NCBI RefSeq assembly: GCF_048820915.1
Contig: NZ_JBMERR010000002.1
Coordinates: 62,001 to 126,000 of the forward strand
From: Cribrihabitans_A pelagius
GTDB taxonomy: Bacteria; Pseudomonadota; Alphaproteobacteria; Rhodobacterales; Rhodobacteraceae
DNA: 64,000 bases
Reading direction: 5' to 3'
Shown here: piece after piece, positions 8,701 to 18,929 of the stretch
How the letters are laid out: the number at the start of each line of letters is the position of its first letter
Numbering within the stretch: the stretch's first letter is position 1
Position numbers and translations under genes: made by a program
Notes under the pieces: generated by a model
The model's input: only the letters and a program-made list of their open reading frames with translations
Databases searched by the model: none
Told to the model about the DNA's origin: nothing

Positions 8701-9212
8701 GCAAGACCGAACGCGCCGTCCTGGCAGGCGGCTGTTTCTGGGGCATGCAGGAGCTGATCCGCAAGCGCCCCGGCGTGATCAGCACCCGCGTCGGCTATTC
8801 CGGCGGCGACGTGCCGGATGCCACCTACCGGAACCACGGCAGCCATGCCGAGGCGATCGAGATCATCTATGACCCCGCGGTCTCCTCCTACCGGGAGATG
8901 CTGGAGTTCTTCTTCCAGATCCACGACCCGACGACGCCGAACCGCCAGGGCAACGACGTCGGCGACAGCTACCGCTCCGCCATCTTCTACGCGGACGAGA
9001 CCCAGAAACAGGTGGCCGAGGACACCATCGCCGATGTCGAGGCCTCCGGCCTCTGGCCCGGCAAGGTGGTCACCGAGCTGGCCCCGGTCGGCGAATTCTG
9101 GGAGGCCGAGGCCGAGCATCAGGACTACCTGCAGCGCCTGCCGAACGGCTACACCTGCCACTTCCCGCGCCCGGACTGGGTGCTGCCCAGACGCGGCGCC
9201 GCCGCGGAATAA
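8697..9212 (+). CDS. msrA: Peptide-methionine (S)-S-oxide reductase
   Basis: MsrA reduces the S-epimer of methionine sulfoxide. The 171-residue protein has the catalytic motif GGCFWGMQ with Cys13, plus the conserved YSGG and NHGSHAEAIEI segments and the typical HDPTTPNRQGNDVGDSYRS region. It is translationally coupled to msrB by a 4-bp overlap. No signal peptide is seen, so the pair acts in the cytoplasm. Confidence 0.96.
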   Translation: MSKTERAVLAGGCFWGMQELIRKRPGVISTRVGYSGGDVPDATYRNHGSHAEAIEIIYDPAVSSYREMLEFFFQIHDPTTPNRQGNDVGDSYRSAIFYADETQKQVAEDTIADVEASGLWPGKVVTELAPVGEFWEAEAEHQDYLQRLPNGYTCHFPRPDWVLPRRGAAAE

Positions 9213-9230
9213 CCCGGCTGAAACACATGA

Positions 9231-9262
9231 AGCCCCGCCCTCCCCGGCGGGGCTTTTCCTTT
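9231..9262 (+). terminator. Intrinsic terminator after msrBA
   Basis: AGCCCCGCC (9231-9239) pairs with GGCGGGGCT (9246-9254) across a 6-nt loop and is followed by TTTTCCTTT. Confidence 0.88.
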
Positions 9263-9315
9263 CCCGTCCCGGCTGCCGCCAGCGCCACGCCGCCGGGCCC
9301 GCAAGCCCTCACGCC

Positions 9316-9346
9316 ACTTTCTGACCAAAAATACCCCCGCCGGAGG
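9316..9346. repeat. Dispersed intergenic motif, copy 1 (partial)
   Basis: This stretch begins ACTTTCTGACC-AAAAATACCCCC, a motif also found at 12530 and, inverted, at 14301. It lies between the convergent msrA and hydantoinase-like genes and is followed by a different downstream half than the other two copies. Confidence 0.55.
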
Positions 9347-9348
9347 CC

Positions 9349-9373
9349 CCGGGTTTTCCCCAGGAAAACCCGG
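9349..9373. other. Perfect 11-bp hairpin between convergent genes
   Basis: CCGGGTTTTCC (9349-9359) and GGAAAACCCGG (9363-9373) form a perfect inverted repeat with a 3-nt loop, 26 bp beyond the hydantoinase-like stop codon. There is no T tract on either strand, so it may be a transcript 3'-end stabiliser or factor-dependent terminator for the minus-strand gene. Confidence 0.5.
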
Positions 9374-9398
9374 TTCTCAGCCGGCCGTCAGCCCGCGC

Positions 9399-11405
9399 TC
9401 ACCCCAAGGCCACCCGCGGCCGCCCGCTGGCCTCGACTGTCAGCGCGGCCTCGACGAAGACCTCCCGCGCCTCCACCTGGGCCACCCGGATATCGCGCTC
9501 CACGTGCAGGTGGATGTCCTCGGCCCCTGCCGCCTCCGCCGCGGCGCGGGCTTCGCCTGACAGCGCCGCCTCCAGCGCCGCAAGGGCGTCCTCGGCGGCG
9601 GTGAAATCCTCCGGCCCGCTGTCCAGATGCACGCGGAACCTGCCTTCCCCGGGCGCCGTCACCGATCCGCTGCGCCGCATGGTAACCCGGCCAACCACTG
9701 CGCCGATGGCATTGGCGACGCCTGCGTGCTCCGGCAGGACCATCCGGCAGCGCAGCCGCTCGCCCACCGCGGGGTAATAGCTCGGGGCCGAGGCCCCCAG
9801 CCCCACCACATCGACGTTCAGCGCCGCATCAAGCGCCAGCAGCCCGCGGTGCCTGGCGAGCCCCTTCTGCAGCAGCACATGCCGCGCCAGCTGCTCCGGC
9901 GGCACGCCGAATGCCCCGCTCTCCTCCGCAAAAGCGGCCTCCAGCAGGGTGAGCGCGGTCTGTTCCGTCAGCTGATCGACAATCATCTGCGCCAGCGCCG
10001 CGGCATCCGGCGCCGCCCGCTCGCCGCTGCCCACCCGCCGGCGCGCAAAGAGCGTCAGCGCCTTTTCCGCCGCCGCCGCGTCCCAGGCATCGGCCCGGCC
10101 CAGCACGTGGCTCGCATCCGAGGGCGTGACCCCCGCCACCTGCACCAGCCCGCGGTCCACCAGCCGGGCCAGCGCACCCTGCTCCATACGGGTGCGCAGG
10201 ATCTGCCCAAGGGGATGCACATGCATCCCGATCCGCGCAAGCAGCGCCGCCTCCCGCTCGCTCAGCCCCGCCACCGGCAGCCCCGGCACCGCGCGCACGA
10301 AGCGGCCATCATATTCGCCCGGCGCGGTGGCGCTCATCTGTGCCTCCAGCGCGCCATGCACCACTTCCGGCGCGTCTACAGCGATCAGCGAAACCGGCAC
10401 CAGCCGCCGCGGCCCCAACCGCAGCCCGCCCTCCAAACCACTGGCGTTCAGATGCACTTCGCTGTCGCCGCCAAGGCCGGTGGTGCGCATCGCCACCGCC
10501 TCCACCATAGTGCGGAAGCCGCCGACCTGCGCGCCGCCCGGGTCAATCGCGGGCTTGCCGCCGCGGATCAGCGCCACATCGGTGGTGGTGCCGCCGATGT
10601 CGCTGACCAGCGCCTCCCCGGCCCCGGTCATCCAGCGCGCCCCCACGATCGAGGCGGCAGGCCCGGACAGGATCGTCTCGATCGGCCGCTCGCGCGCCTG
10701 GCTTGCGCTCATCAGCGCCCCGTCGCCGCGCACCACCATCATCGGCGCTGCGATGCCAAGGTCGCGCAGAGTGTCCTGCGCGCGCCCGATCAGCCGGTCG
10801 ATCATCCCGATCAGACGCGCATTCAGCACCGCGGTCAGCGCCCGTTTCGGCCCGTTCAGCTTGGCCGAGAGCTGATGCGAGCAGGTCACCGGCGCGCCGG
10901 TCATCTCGTGGATGATCTGCGCCGCCTCCAGCTCATGCGCGGGGTTGCGGGTGGCAAAAACCCCGGCCACGGCAAAGCCGGACACCCCCGGCCCCTCTAT
11001 GCGCAGGAAGGCCTCCAGCGCCGCCACGTCCAGCGGCGCCGCTTCGCTGCCCGCATGGGTGTGCCCGCCCGCCAGCACCAGCGCCGGGTCGCCCTTCAGC
11101 GCCTCGCTGAGCCCGTGCCGGTCCAGATCCGCCTCGGTGAACCCGATGTAGATCAGCGCCACCCGGCCGCCCTGCCCCTCAACCAGCGCGTTGGTGGCCA
11201 GCGTCGTCGACAGCGCCGCCAGCGACACCTCGCCGGGCGCCGCGCCTGACTGCTGCAAGACCGCCCGGATCGCGCCGCCCACGCCGATTGCCAGATCGCC
11301 CCGCGTGGTCAGCGCCTTGGCCGAGGCGACGACCTCGCGCTCATCGCGGATCAGCACCGCATCCGTGTAGGTTCCGCCCGTATCCACCCCCAGCAAAAGC
11401 GCCAT
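9399..11405 (-). CDS. Hydantoinase/oxoprolinase (HyuA-like) family protein
   Basis: This 668-residue protein belongs to the ATP-dependent hydantoinase A/oxoprolinase family of ring-opening enzymes with an actin-like ATPase fold. The N-terminal phosphate-binding motif GVDTGGTYTDAVLI is at residues 6-19 and the second, DIGGTTTDVALIRGGKP, at about 270-286. No HyuB-type partner lies beside it, which differs from classical N-methylhydantoinase or acetophenone carboxylase operons where alpha and beta subunits are adjacent. It is the only gene between the msrBA terminator and queG. Substrate is unknown; confidence is in the family only. Confidence 0.88.
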   Translation of the reverse strand: MALLLGVDTGGTYTDAVLIRDEREVVASAKALTTRGDLAIGVGGAIRAVLQQSGAAPGEVSLAALSTTLATNALVEGQGGRVALIYIGFTEADLDRHGLSEALKGDPALVLAGGHTHAGSEAAPLDVAALEAFLRIEGPGVSGFAVAGVFATRNPAHELEAAQIIHEMTGAPVTCSHQLSAKLNGPKRALTAVLNARLIGMIDRLIGRAQDTLRDLGIAAPMMVVRGDGALMSASQARERPIETILSGPAASIVGARWMTGAGEALVSDIGGTTTDVALIRGGKPAIDPGGAQVGGFRTMVEAVAMRTTGLGGDSEVHLNASGLEGGLRLGPRRLVPVSLIAVDAPEVVHGALEAQMSATAPGEYDGRFVRAVPGLPVAGLSEREAALLARIGMHVHPLGQILRTRMEQGALARLVDRGLVQVAGVTPSDASHVLGRADAWDAAAAEKALTLFARRRVGSGERAAPDAAALAQMIVDQLTEQTALTLLEAAFAEESGAFGVPPEQLARHVLLQKGLARHRGLLALDAALNVDVVGLGASAPSYYPAVGERLRCRMVLPEHAGVANAIGAVVGRVTMRRSGSVTAPGEGRFRVHLDSGPEDFTAAEDALAALEAALSGEARAAAEAAGAEDIHLHVERDIRVAQVEAREVFVEAALTVEASGRPRVALG

Positions 11406-11476
11406 GCCCGTCCCTTCTCAGCTCTGTCCGCAGACCCGGTCTAACGCCTGCGCCGCGGGCGTCCATCCTGTTTGCG

Positions 11477-12517
<1,041 letters not shown>

Positions 12518-12529
12518 CGTCTCTTTGAT

Positions 12530-12594
12530 ACTTTCTGACCCAAACTACCCCGGGGGTGAATTGGCCCGATGGGCCAAGAGGGGGCAGCGCCCCC
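12530..12594. repeat. Dispersed intergenic motif, copy 2
   Basis: The element reads ACTTTCTGACC, then TACCCCGGGGGTGAATTGGC, and contains two back-to-back hairpins: TTGGCCC-GAT-GGGCCAA (12561-12577) and GGGGGC-AGC-GCCCCC (12580-12594). The same arrangement occurs inverted at 14238-14301, with base changes that keep both stems paired. It lies between the GST and queG genes. Confidence 0.75.
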
Positions 12595-12624
12595 TGCCCT
12601 TTGCACGCCCCTGACCCTTTTCTA

Positions 12625-13290
12625 TCAGAAATCAAGGTCGGCGTAATGGGGCGGCGGGCGGAAGCCCGGCACCTGGTCAGCGAGGATCGAGCGGAAGGCC
12701 GGGCGCGACTTGATCTTGGCGTACCAGTCCTTCACCACCGCCGAGCGGTTCCAGTCCACGTCCGAGATGTAATCCAGCGACGACAGATGCGCGGCGGCGG
12801 CGAAATCGGCCAGCGTCATCTGGTCGCCCGCCAGCCAGCGGCGGTGGTCCAGCAGCCAGGCCATGTAGTCCAGGTGGTACTTGATCGCCTTGGCGCCGGC
12901 CTTCACGTTGCGGCTGTCGGGGTAGCCCTGGCCGGTGATCTTCTTGTTCACGCGCTCATAAAGCAGGTTCGCCGTCACCTCGTGGTGGAACTTGTCGTCG
13001 AACCAGCTCACCAGCCGGCGCACTTCGTAGCGGCCGTCGGCATCGCGCGGCATCAGTGGCGGCTCGGGCCGGGTTTCCTCCAGGTATTCGCAGATCGCGG
13101 CACTTTCGGCCATCATCTTGCCGTCCAGCCGCACCACCGGGATCTTGGCGGCCGGGTTGCGGCGCAGGAAATCGGCGTCCTGCTCCCAATAGCGCTCCTC
13201 GACCAGTTCCACCTCGATCTTCTTTTCCGCAAGCGACAGCCGCACCTTGCGGCAGAAGGGCGAAAGCGGGACGTGATACAGGCGGGCCAT
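12625..13290 (-). CDS. Glutathione S-transferase family protein
   Basis: The 221-residue protein has an N-terminal thioredoxin-like domain (about 1-80) with the active-site stretch SPFCRKVRL around Ser10/Cys13 and the glutathione-binding MAESAAICEYLEE segment at about 60-72. An all-helical C-terminal domain follows (about 90-205), including LAGDQMTLADFAAAAHLSSL. It probably conjugates or reduces a substrate with glutathione in the cytoplasm, but substrate class cannot be assigned. It precedes queG on the same strand. Confidence 0.9.
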   Translation of the reverse strand: MARLYHVPLSPFCRKVRLSLAEKKIEVELVEERYWEQDADFLRRNPAAKIPVVRLDGKMMAESAAICEYLEETRPEPPLMPRDADGRYEVRRLVSWFDDKFHHEVTANLLYERVNKKITGQGYPDSRNVKAGAKAIKYHLDYMAWLLDHRRWLAGDQMTLADFAAAAHLSSLDYISDVDWNRSAVVKDWYAKIKSRPAFRSILADQVPGFRPPPHYADLDF

Positions 13291-13371
13291 GGGCGTCTGA
13301 AGTCTCCTGAAAGCGGGTTGCGGGACGGGGTGCGTTGAATGGACCAGAAATGCCCTGCGGCGGGCAAAACT

Positions 13372-14139
13372 TCAATCCTCGAAACAGGCCGCCCGCCCGT
13401 CTGCGCGGATGGTGGCCGCCCCGTCCATGATCTGGGCCGCGCGGCGCTGGGTGAAGCCGCCGGGCCTGCGCGCCGAGCGGTCCTTGGGATCGGGCAGCAC
13501 CGCCGCGATCAGCGCTGCCTGCCGCGCGGTGAGCGCCTCCGGCCCGACCCCGAAATACCGCCGCGCCGCGGCCTCGGCGCCAAAGACGCCCTCATCCATC
13601 TCCGCGACGTTCAGATAGACTTCCAGGATCCGGCGCTTGCTCCAGACCGCCTCCACCAGCGGCGTGAGCAGGGTTTCCAGCACCTTGCGCGGCCAGCTGC
13701 GGCCCTGCCAGAGAAAGACGTTCTTCACCACCTGCTGCGAGATGGTGGAGCCGCCGCGCCGCCCGCCCGCGGCAATTGCCGCCTGGATCGCCGCCGCATC
13801 GAACCCCCAGTGCTGGCAAAAGCGGGCATCCTCCGCCGCCACCACCGAACGCGCCAGCACCGGTGCCATTTCCTCCAGCGGCACCCACATGCGGTCGACC
13901 TCGCCCAGGCGGCGCTGCTCGGCCCAGATGGTATGGGTGACCGGCGGGTTCACCACCGAGTACAAGAGCACCAGCGCCACGAGCAGCGCCGCCGCCGCCA
14001 GCACCGACCGCAACAGCCAGCGCTTCAGCCGCTGCAGCGGGCGGAGCGCCTTCACGCCGCCTGACGCCCTGGAACTGCCTCTGGACCCGCCTCTGGACCC
14101 GCCTTGGGATTTTTTCGTTTTTGCGCCTGCCTTTGCCAT
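13372..14139 (-). CDS. mtgA: Monofunctional peptidoglycan glycosyltransferase
   Basis: MtgA polymerises lipid II into glycan strands without making cross-links. The 255-residue protein starts with a Lys/Arg/Gly/Ser-rich cytoplasmic tail (1-40) and one membrane anchor (about 41-63), followed by a GT51 domain with the catalytic Glu103 in EDARFCQHWGFD and the RGGSTISQQVVKN motif at about 137-149. The EVYLNVAEMDEGVFG motif is also intact. There is no transpeptidase domain. It stands alone, with a dispersed repeat upstream. Confidence 0.95.
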   Translation of the reverse strand: MAKAGAKTKKSQGGSRGGSRGSSRASGGVKALRPLQRLKRWLLRSVLAAAALLVALVLLYSVVNPPVTHTIWAEQRRLGEVDRMWVPLEEMAPVLARSVVAAEDARFCQHWGFDAAAIQAAIAAGGRRGGSTISQQVVKNVFLWQGRSWPRKVLETLLTPLVEAVWSKRRILEVYLNVAEMDEGVFGAEAAARRYFGVGPEALTARQAALIAAVLPDPKDRSARRPGGFTQRRAAQIMDGAATIRADGRAACFED

Positions 14140-14237
14140 GTCTCTCTATAAGACGGAGGCGGCCTGTGCACAAAGGGTCAGTTGCCCCGCTGCCGCAATC
14201 CGCCGATCCCGCGGCCCCGGTGACAGGGCAAAAGAAC

Positions 14238-14301
14238 GAGGGGCGCTGCCCCTCTTGGGCCCGTGGCCCAATTCACCCCGGGGTATTTCCCGTCAGAAAG
14301 T
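14238..14301. repeat. Dispersed intergenic motif, copy 3 (inverted relative to copy 2)
   Basis: Read on the minus strand this repeats the order seen at 12530: ACTTTCTGAC, TACCCCGGGGTGAATTGGGC, then two hairpins. On the plus strand the hairpins are GAGGGGC-GCT-GCCCCTC (14238-14254) and TTGGGCC-CGT-GGCCCAA (14255-14271). Compared with copy 2, stems keep pairing while single bases change. Confidence 0.75.
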
Positions 14302-14337
14302 GGCCGGACCGGGGCCGGGGGCCTCCTGCCTGACAGG

Positions 14338-14368
14338 AAAACCCCCGCAGGCGGCGGGCCTGCGGGGG
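14338..14368 (-). terminator. Intrinsic terminator after gltB
   Basis: On the minus strand CCCCCGCAGGC pairs with GCCTGCGGGGG around a 5-nt loop, followed by TTTT. It lies 29 bp past the gltB stop codon. A run of ten G (14364-14373) overlaps its upstream side. Confidence 0.85.
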
Positions 14369-14396
14369 GGGGGTCCGTGCAGAGGAGGGGGCAGTG

Positions 14397-17300
14397 CTAT
14401 TCCGCCGGCACCGCGGTGTCTTCCAGCGCCACCGGGTGTTCCAGCTTGTCGAGCATCTCCTTCGGGCAGACCTGCACGAAGTTCTGCCGCTCGGCCTCCC
14501 AGTGCTGCAGTATCTCCGCCGCCTTGCGGCTGCCGGTCTCCTGCAGGTGGCGCTCGATCAGCCCTTTCAGCTGCGCTTCCCAATGCGCCGCCGCCACCGG
14601 GCAGGTGACCAGAGATTCGCGGTTCAGCAGGGTTTCGGATTTGCCCTCCGGGTCGTAGAGGTAGGCCATGCCGCCGGTCATGCCCGCGCCGAAGTTGGCA
14701 CCGATCGAGCCGAGGATCACCGCAACGCCGCCGGTCATGTATTCGCAGCCGCAGGCGCCGCAGCCTTCGACCACCACCGAAGCGCCGGAGTTCCGCACCG
14801 CAAAGCGCTCGCCCGCGCGGCCCGCGGCAAACAGGTAGCCCGCAGTGGCGCCATAAAGCACGGTGTTGCCGATGATGGTGTTCTCGGACGCGGTAAGCGG
14901 GCTCACCTGCGGCGGGCGCACCACGATGGTGCCGCCGGAAAGCCCCTTGCCGACATAGTCGTTGGCATCGCCCGAGACCTCCAGCTTCAGCCCCGGTGCT
15001 GCAAAGGCGCCCAAGCTTTGCCCGGCCGAGCCCTGCAGCTTCACCGTCAGGTGATCCGGCAGGAACGAGTTGCGCATGCCGAAGTTGCGCACGATGTGGC
15101 TCGAGGTGCGGGTGCCGACGGTGCGGTGGGTGTTCTGCACCGCGTAGGAGAGCTGCATCTTCTCGCCGTCCTGCAGGAAGCGGGCGGCGTCGCGCACGAT
15201 CTCCGCGTCCAGCGTATCGGGCACCGCGTTGCGCTCCTTGTCGCGGTTGTAGACGATGCTTTCGGCGCCATCGACGGTGATCAGCAGCGGGTTGAGGTCG
15301 AGATCGTCCAGATGCGCCGAGCCGCGGGAGACCTGCGCCAGAAGATCGGCCCGGCCGATCACCTCGTCCAGCGAGCGGGCGCCGATATTGGCAAGGATCT
15401 CGCGCACCTCCTGGGCGTAGAAGGTGATCAGGTTCACCACCTTGTCGGCATTGCCGGTGAACTTGGCACGCAAGGATTCATCCTGGGTGCAGACGCCCAC
15501 CGGGCAGGTGTTGGACTGGCACTGGCGCACCATGATGCAGCCCATGGCGATCAGCGCCGCGGTGCCGATGCCATATTCCTCGGCCCCCATCATCGCCGCC
15601 ATCACGATATCCCGGCCGGTGCGCAGGCCGCCGTCGGTGCGCAGGGTCACCCGGCCGCGCAGGTTGTTCATCGCCAGCACCTGATGCGCCTCGGTGAGGC
15701 CCATCTCCCACGGCAGGCCGCAGTATTTGATCGAGGTCGCGGGCGACGCGCCGGTGCCGCCATTGTGGCCCGAGATCAGGATGATGTCGGCCTTCGCCTT
15801 CGCCACGCCCGCCGCGATGGTGCCGACACCGCTCGAAGCAACGAGCTTAACGGTTACCTTGCAGCGCGGGTTGATCTGCTTCAGGTCGTAGATCAGCTGC
15901 GCCAGGTCCTCGATCGAGTAGATATCGTGGTGCGGCGGCGGCGAGATCAGGGTGACGCCCTTGGTGGAGTGGCGCAGGCGGGCAATGAGGTCGGTGACCT
16001 TCATGCCCGGCAGCTGGCCGCCCTCGCCGGGCTTGGCGCCCTGGGCCACCTTGATTTCCAGCTCTTCGCACTGGTTGAGGTATTCGGCGGTGACACCAAA
16101 GCGGCCCGACGCCACCTGCTTGATCTTGGCAGAGGGGTTGTCGCCGTTGGGCTCAGGCACGAAGTGTGCCGGGTCTTCGCCGCCCTCGCCCGAGTCCGAC
16201 TTGGCGCCGATCCGGTTCATCGCCACGTTCAGCGTCTTGTGCGCCTCGGGGCTCAGTGCGCCCAAGCTCATGCCGGGGGTCACGAAGCGCTTGCGGATCG
16301 AGGTGATCGATTCCACCTCTTCGATCGGCACCGGTTTGCCCAGCGGCTTGATGTCCAGCAGATCGCGCAGGTGGATCGGCGGGTTGCCCTGCATCTTGGC
16401 GGAATACTGCTTCCACAGCTCATAAGACGCGCGGTTGCAGGCCATCTGCATCATGTGCATCGAGGTCGCTTCCCAGGCGTGGGTCTCGCCGGTCTTGCGC
16501 GCCTTGTAGAAACCGCCGATCGGCAGCACGCCCTCGGGCGATTTCCAGGCCCTGGCGTGGATCTCCTCGGCCTTGGACTGGATGCCGGTGACACCGATGC
16601 CGGAAATCCGGCTGGTCATGCCGGGGAAATACTCGGCGCACATTGCGCGGGAGAGACCCACGGCCTCGAAGTTCAGGCCGCCGCGGTAGGAGGAGACCAC
16701 GGAGATGCCCATCTTGGCCATGATCTTCAGCAGGCCCTGGTCGATCGCCTCGCGGTAGCGGGCCACGTTTTCGGTGAGGGTGCCGTCCAGCAGGCCGCGC
16801 TCAATGCGGTCGGCCAGCGAATCCTCGGCCAGGTAGGCGTTCACCACGGTGGCGCCGCAGCCGATCAGCACCGCGAAGTAATGCGGGTCGATGCATTCGG
16901 CGGAACGCACGTTGAGCGAGCAGAAGGTGCGCAGGCCCTTGCGGGTCAGATGCGAATGCACGGCGGAAGTCGCCAGGATCATCGGCATCGCCACCTTTTC
17001 CGCACCGGAATACTGATCTGTCAGCACCAGGTGGCCTGCGCCCGAGCGCACGGCCTCTTCGGCCTCGGCGCGGATGCGCGCAAGGGCGGCGCTCAGCGCG
17101 CCCTTGCCGGGGGTGAAGGTACAGTCGATCTCCGCCAGCGGCGCGTTGAACTGGCCGACCAGAGTGTCCCACTGGGCGTTGCCGACAAAGGGGCTTTCCA
17201 GCACGATGATCTCGGTCTGGGAGCTGTCTTCGTCCAGCACGTTCTTGAGGTTGCCGAAGCGGGTCTTGAGCGACATCACCCGGAATTCGCGCAAGCTGTC

Positions 17301-18929
17301 GATCGGCGGGTTGGTCACCTGCGAGAAGTTCTGCCGGAAGAAGTGGCTCAGGGGCCGGTACTGCTTGGACAGCACGGCCGAGGGCGTGTCATCGCCCATC
17401 GAGGCCAGCGCCTCCTTGCCGTCCTCGGCCATCGGCGCCAGGATCTGCTCCAGCTCCTCCACCGAATAGCCGGCCGCGATCTGCCGCTTGCGCAGCTCAG
17501 GCCCGCTAAACAGCGCCTGCTCGCTGACCCCCGCCAGGGTGGGGTCGGCGTCGTTGATTTTCTGCACCCAGTCGCCGAAGGGCAGCGCGCGGGCGAGTTT
17601 GTCCTTGATTTCGGTGTCGTGGTACAGCTGGCCCTTCGCCATGTCGACGGCCAGCATCTGGCCCGGACCCAGCGCGCCCTTTTCCACCACAGCGGCCTCG
17701 TCGATCGGCACCATGCCCGCTTCCGAGCCCGCGATCACCAGCCCGTCACCGGTGACCACGTAGCGCATCGGGCGCAGCCCGTTGCGGTCGAGCCCGGCGC
17801 AGACCCAGCGGCCGTCGGTCATCGCCAGCGCCGCGGGCCCGTCCCAGGGCTCCATCACCGAGTTGCAGTAGGAGTACATGTCACGCCAGGCCTGCGGCAG
17901 CTCCACCGCCTGTTTGGACCAGCTTTCCGGCACCAGCATGGTCTTCGCCATCGGCGCCGAGCGGCCTGCGCGCACCAGCACCTCGAAGACCGAATCGAGC
18001 GCCGCGGAGTCGGACGACCCGCCCGGCACGATCGGCTTGATGTCCTCGGCGTAGTCGCCAAAGGTCGAGGACGCCATGCGGATCTCATGGCTCTTCATCC
18101 AGTTGAGGTTGCCCCTCAGCGTGTTGATTTCGCCGTTGTGCGCGAGCATGCGGAACGGCTGCGCCAGCCACCATTGCGGGAAGGTGTTGGTGGAGTAGCG
18201 CTGGTGATAGATCGCAAAGGCGCTCTCGAACCGCAGGTCGTTGAGGTCCGGGTAGAACACAGCAACCTGCTCGGCCAGCATCATGCCCTTGTAGATGATC
18301 GAACGGCAGCTGAGCGACGCGATATAGAGCCCGGCAATGCCGGCCGCGGCAGCGGCCTTCTCGATCCGGCGGCGGATCACGTAAAGCTCGCGCTCGAAGG
18401 TTTCCTCATCCACGCCCTTGGCGTTGGAGATCAGGATCTGCTCGATCTCGGGGCGGGTCGCGTTGGCCTTTTCGCCAAGGCAGGTCACATCCACCGGCAC
18501 ATGGCGCCAGCCATAGATGGAATAGCCCATGCGCAGCACTTCACTTTCCACAATGGTCCGGCAACGCTCCTGGGCGCCAAAATCAGTGCGCGGCAGGAAC
18601 ACCTGGCCCACCGCCATCAGCTCGTCCTCGCGCGGCTCGTGCCCGGTGCGGCGGATCTGGTCATAGAAGAAGGGCACCGGGATCTGCAGGTGGATACCCG
18701 CGCCGTCACCGGTCATGCCGTCGGCATCCACCGCGCCGCGGTGCCAGATCGCCTTCAGCGCGTTGATGCCCGCCTGCACCACCTTGCGGCTTTTCTTGCC
18801 GTCGACCGAAACCACCAGGCCGACGCCGCAGGAGGAATGCTCCTCCTCCTCGGAATACAGGCCGTTCTCAGCCATCCACTTGCGCTTGGCTTCCTCGGCG
18901 CGCACCCAATCGGCATCATATCTGGTCAT
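14397..18929 (-). CDS. gltB: Glutamate synthase (NADPH) large subunit
   Basis: The GOGAT large subunit transfers the amide of glutamine to 2-oxoglutarate, giving two glutamates. The 1510-residue protein has all domains: a short propeptide and class II amidotransferase domain with nucleophile Cys34 in HSSCGVGLVV, a central domain, the FMN synthase barrel (HDIYSIEDLAQLIYDLKQ; SGHNGGTGASPATSIKYCGL), the 3Fe-4S cysteines in CIMVRQCQSNTCPVGVC, and the C-terminal Gly-rich beta-helix (GYLFAAGRAGERFAVRNSGA). Its ATG overlaps the stop of the GFA gene (ATGA), so it is translated from a transcript that includes that gene. Confidence 0.98.
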   Translation of the reverse strand: MTRYDADWVRAEEAKRKWMAENGLYSEEEEHSSCGVGLVVSVDGKKSRKVVQAGINALKAIWHRGAVDADGMTGDGAGIHLQIPVPFFYDQIRRTGHEPREDELMAVGQVFLPRTDFGAQERCRTIVESEVLRMGYSIYGWRHVPVDVTCLGEKANATRPEIEQILISNAKGVDEETFERELYVIRRRIEKAAAAAGIAGLYIASLSCRSIIYKGMMLAEQVAVFYPDLNDLRFESAFAIYHQRYSTNTFPQWWLAQPFRMLAHNGEINTLRGNLNWMKSHEIRMASSTFGDYAEDIKPIVPGGSSDSAALDSVFEVLVRAGRSAPMAKTMLVPESWSKQAVELPQAWRDMYSYCNSVMEPWDGPAALAMTDGRWVCAGLDRNGLRPMRYVVTGDGLVIAGSEAGMVPIDEAAVVEKGALGPGQMLAVDMAKGQLYHDTEIKDKLARALPFGDWVQKINDADPTLAGVSEQALFSGPELRKRQIAAGYSVEELEQILAPMAEDGKEALASMGDDTPSAVLSKQYRPLSHFFRQNFSQVTNPPIDSLREFRVMSLKTRFGNLKNVLDEDSSQTEIIVLESPFVGNAQWDTLVGQFNAPLAEIDCTFTPGKGALSAALARIRAEAEEAVRSGAGHLVLTDQYSGAEKVAMPMILATSAVHSHLTRKGLRTFCSLNVRSAECIDPHYFAVLIGCGATVVNAYLAEDSLADRIERGLLDGTLTENVARYREAIDQGLLKIMAKMGISVVSSYRGGLNFEAVGLSRAMCAEYFPGMTSRISGIGVTGIQSKAEEIHARAWKSPEGVLPIGGFYKARKTGETHAWEATSMHMMQMACNRASYELWKQYSAKMQGNPPIHLRDLLDIKPLGKPVPIEEVESITSIRKRFVTPGMSLGALSPEAHKTLNVAMNRIGAKSDSGEGGEDPAHFVPEPNGDNPSAKIKQVASGRFGVTAEYLNQCEELEIKVAQGAKPGEGGQLPGMKVTDLIARLRHSTKGVTLISPPPHHDIYSIEDLAQLIYDLKQINPRCKVTVKLVASSGVGTIAAGVAKAKADIILISGHNGGTGASPATSIKYCGLPWEMGLTEAHQVLAMNNLRGRVTLRTDGGLRTGRDIVMAAMMGAEEYGIGTAALIAMGCIMVRQCQSNTCPVGVCTQDESLRAKFTGNADKVVNLITFYAQEVREILANIGARSLDEVIGRADLLAQVSRGSAHLDDLDLNPLLITVDGAESIVYNRDKERNAVPDTLDAEIVRDAARFLQDGEKMQLSYAVQNTHRTVGTRTSSHIVRNFGMRNSFLPDHLTVKLQGSAGQSLGAFAAPGLKLEVSGDANDYVGKGLSGGTIVVRPPQVSPLTASENTIIGNTVLYGATAGYLFAAGRAGERFAVRNSGASVVVEGCGACGCEYMTGGVAVILGSIGANFGAGMTGGMAYLYDPEGKSETLLNRESLVTCPVAAAHWEAQLKGLIERHLQETGSRKAAEILQHWEAERQNFVQVCPKEMLDKLEHPVALEDTAVPAE

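Noticed and set aside
14166..14171. A single GTGCAC upstream of mtgA, and another at 45216 upstream of the ABC permease gene
   Set aside because: Neither has in-phase neighbours at 11 bp, so they do not meet the array pattern.
14364..14373. Run of ten G after gltB as a phase-variation tract
   Set aside because: It lies outside any coding region and overlaps the terminator; slippage there would not switch a gene.
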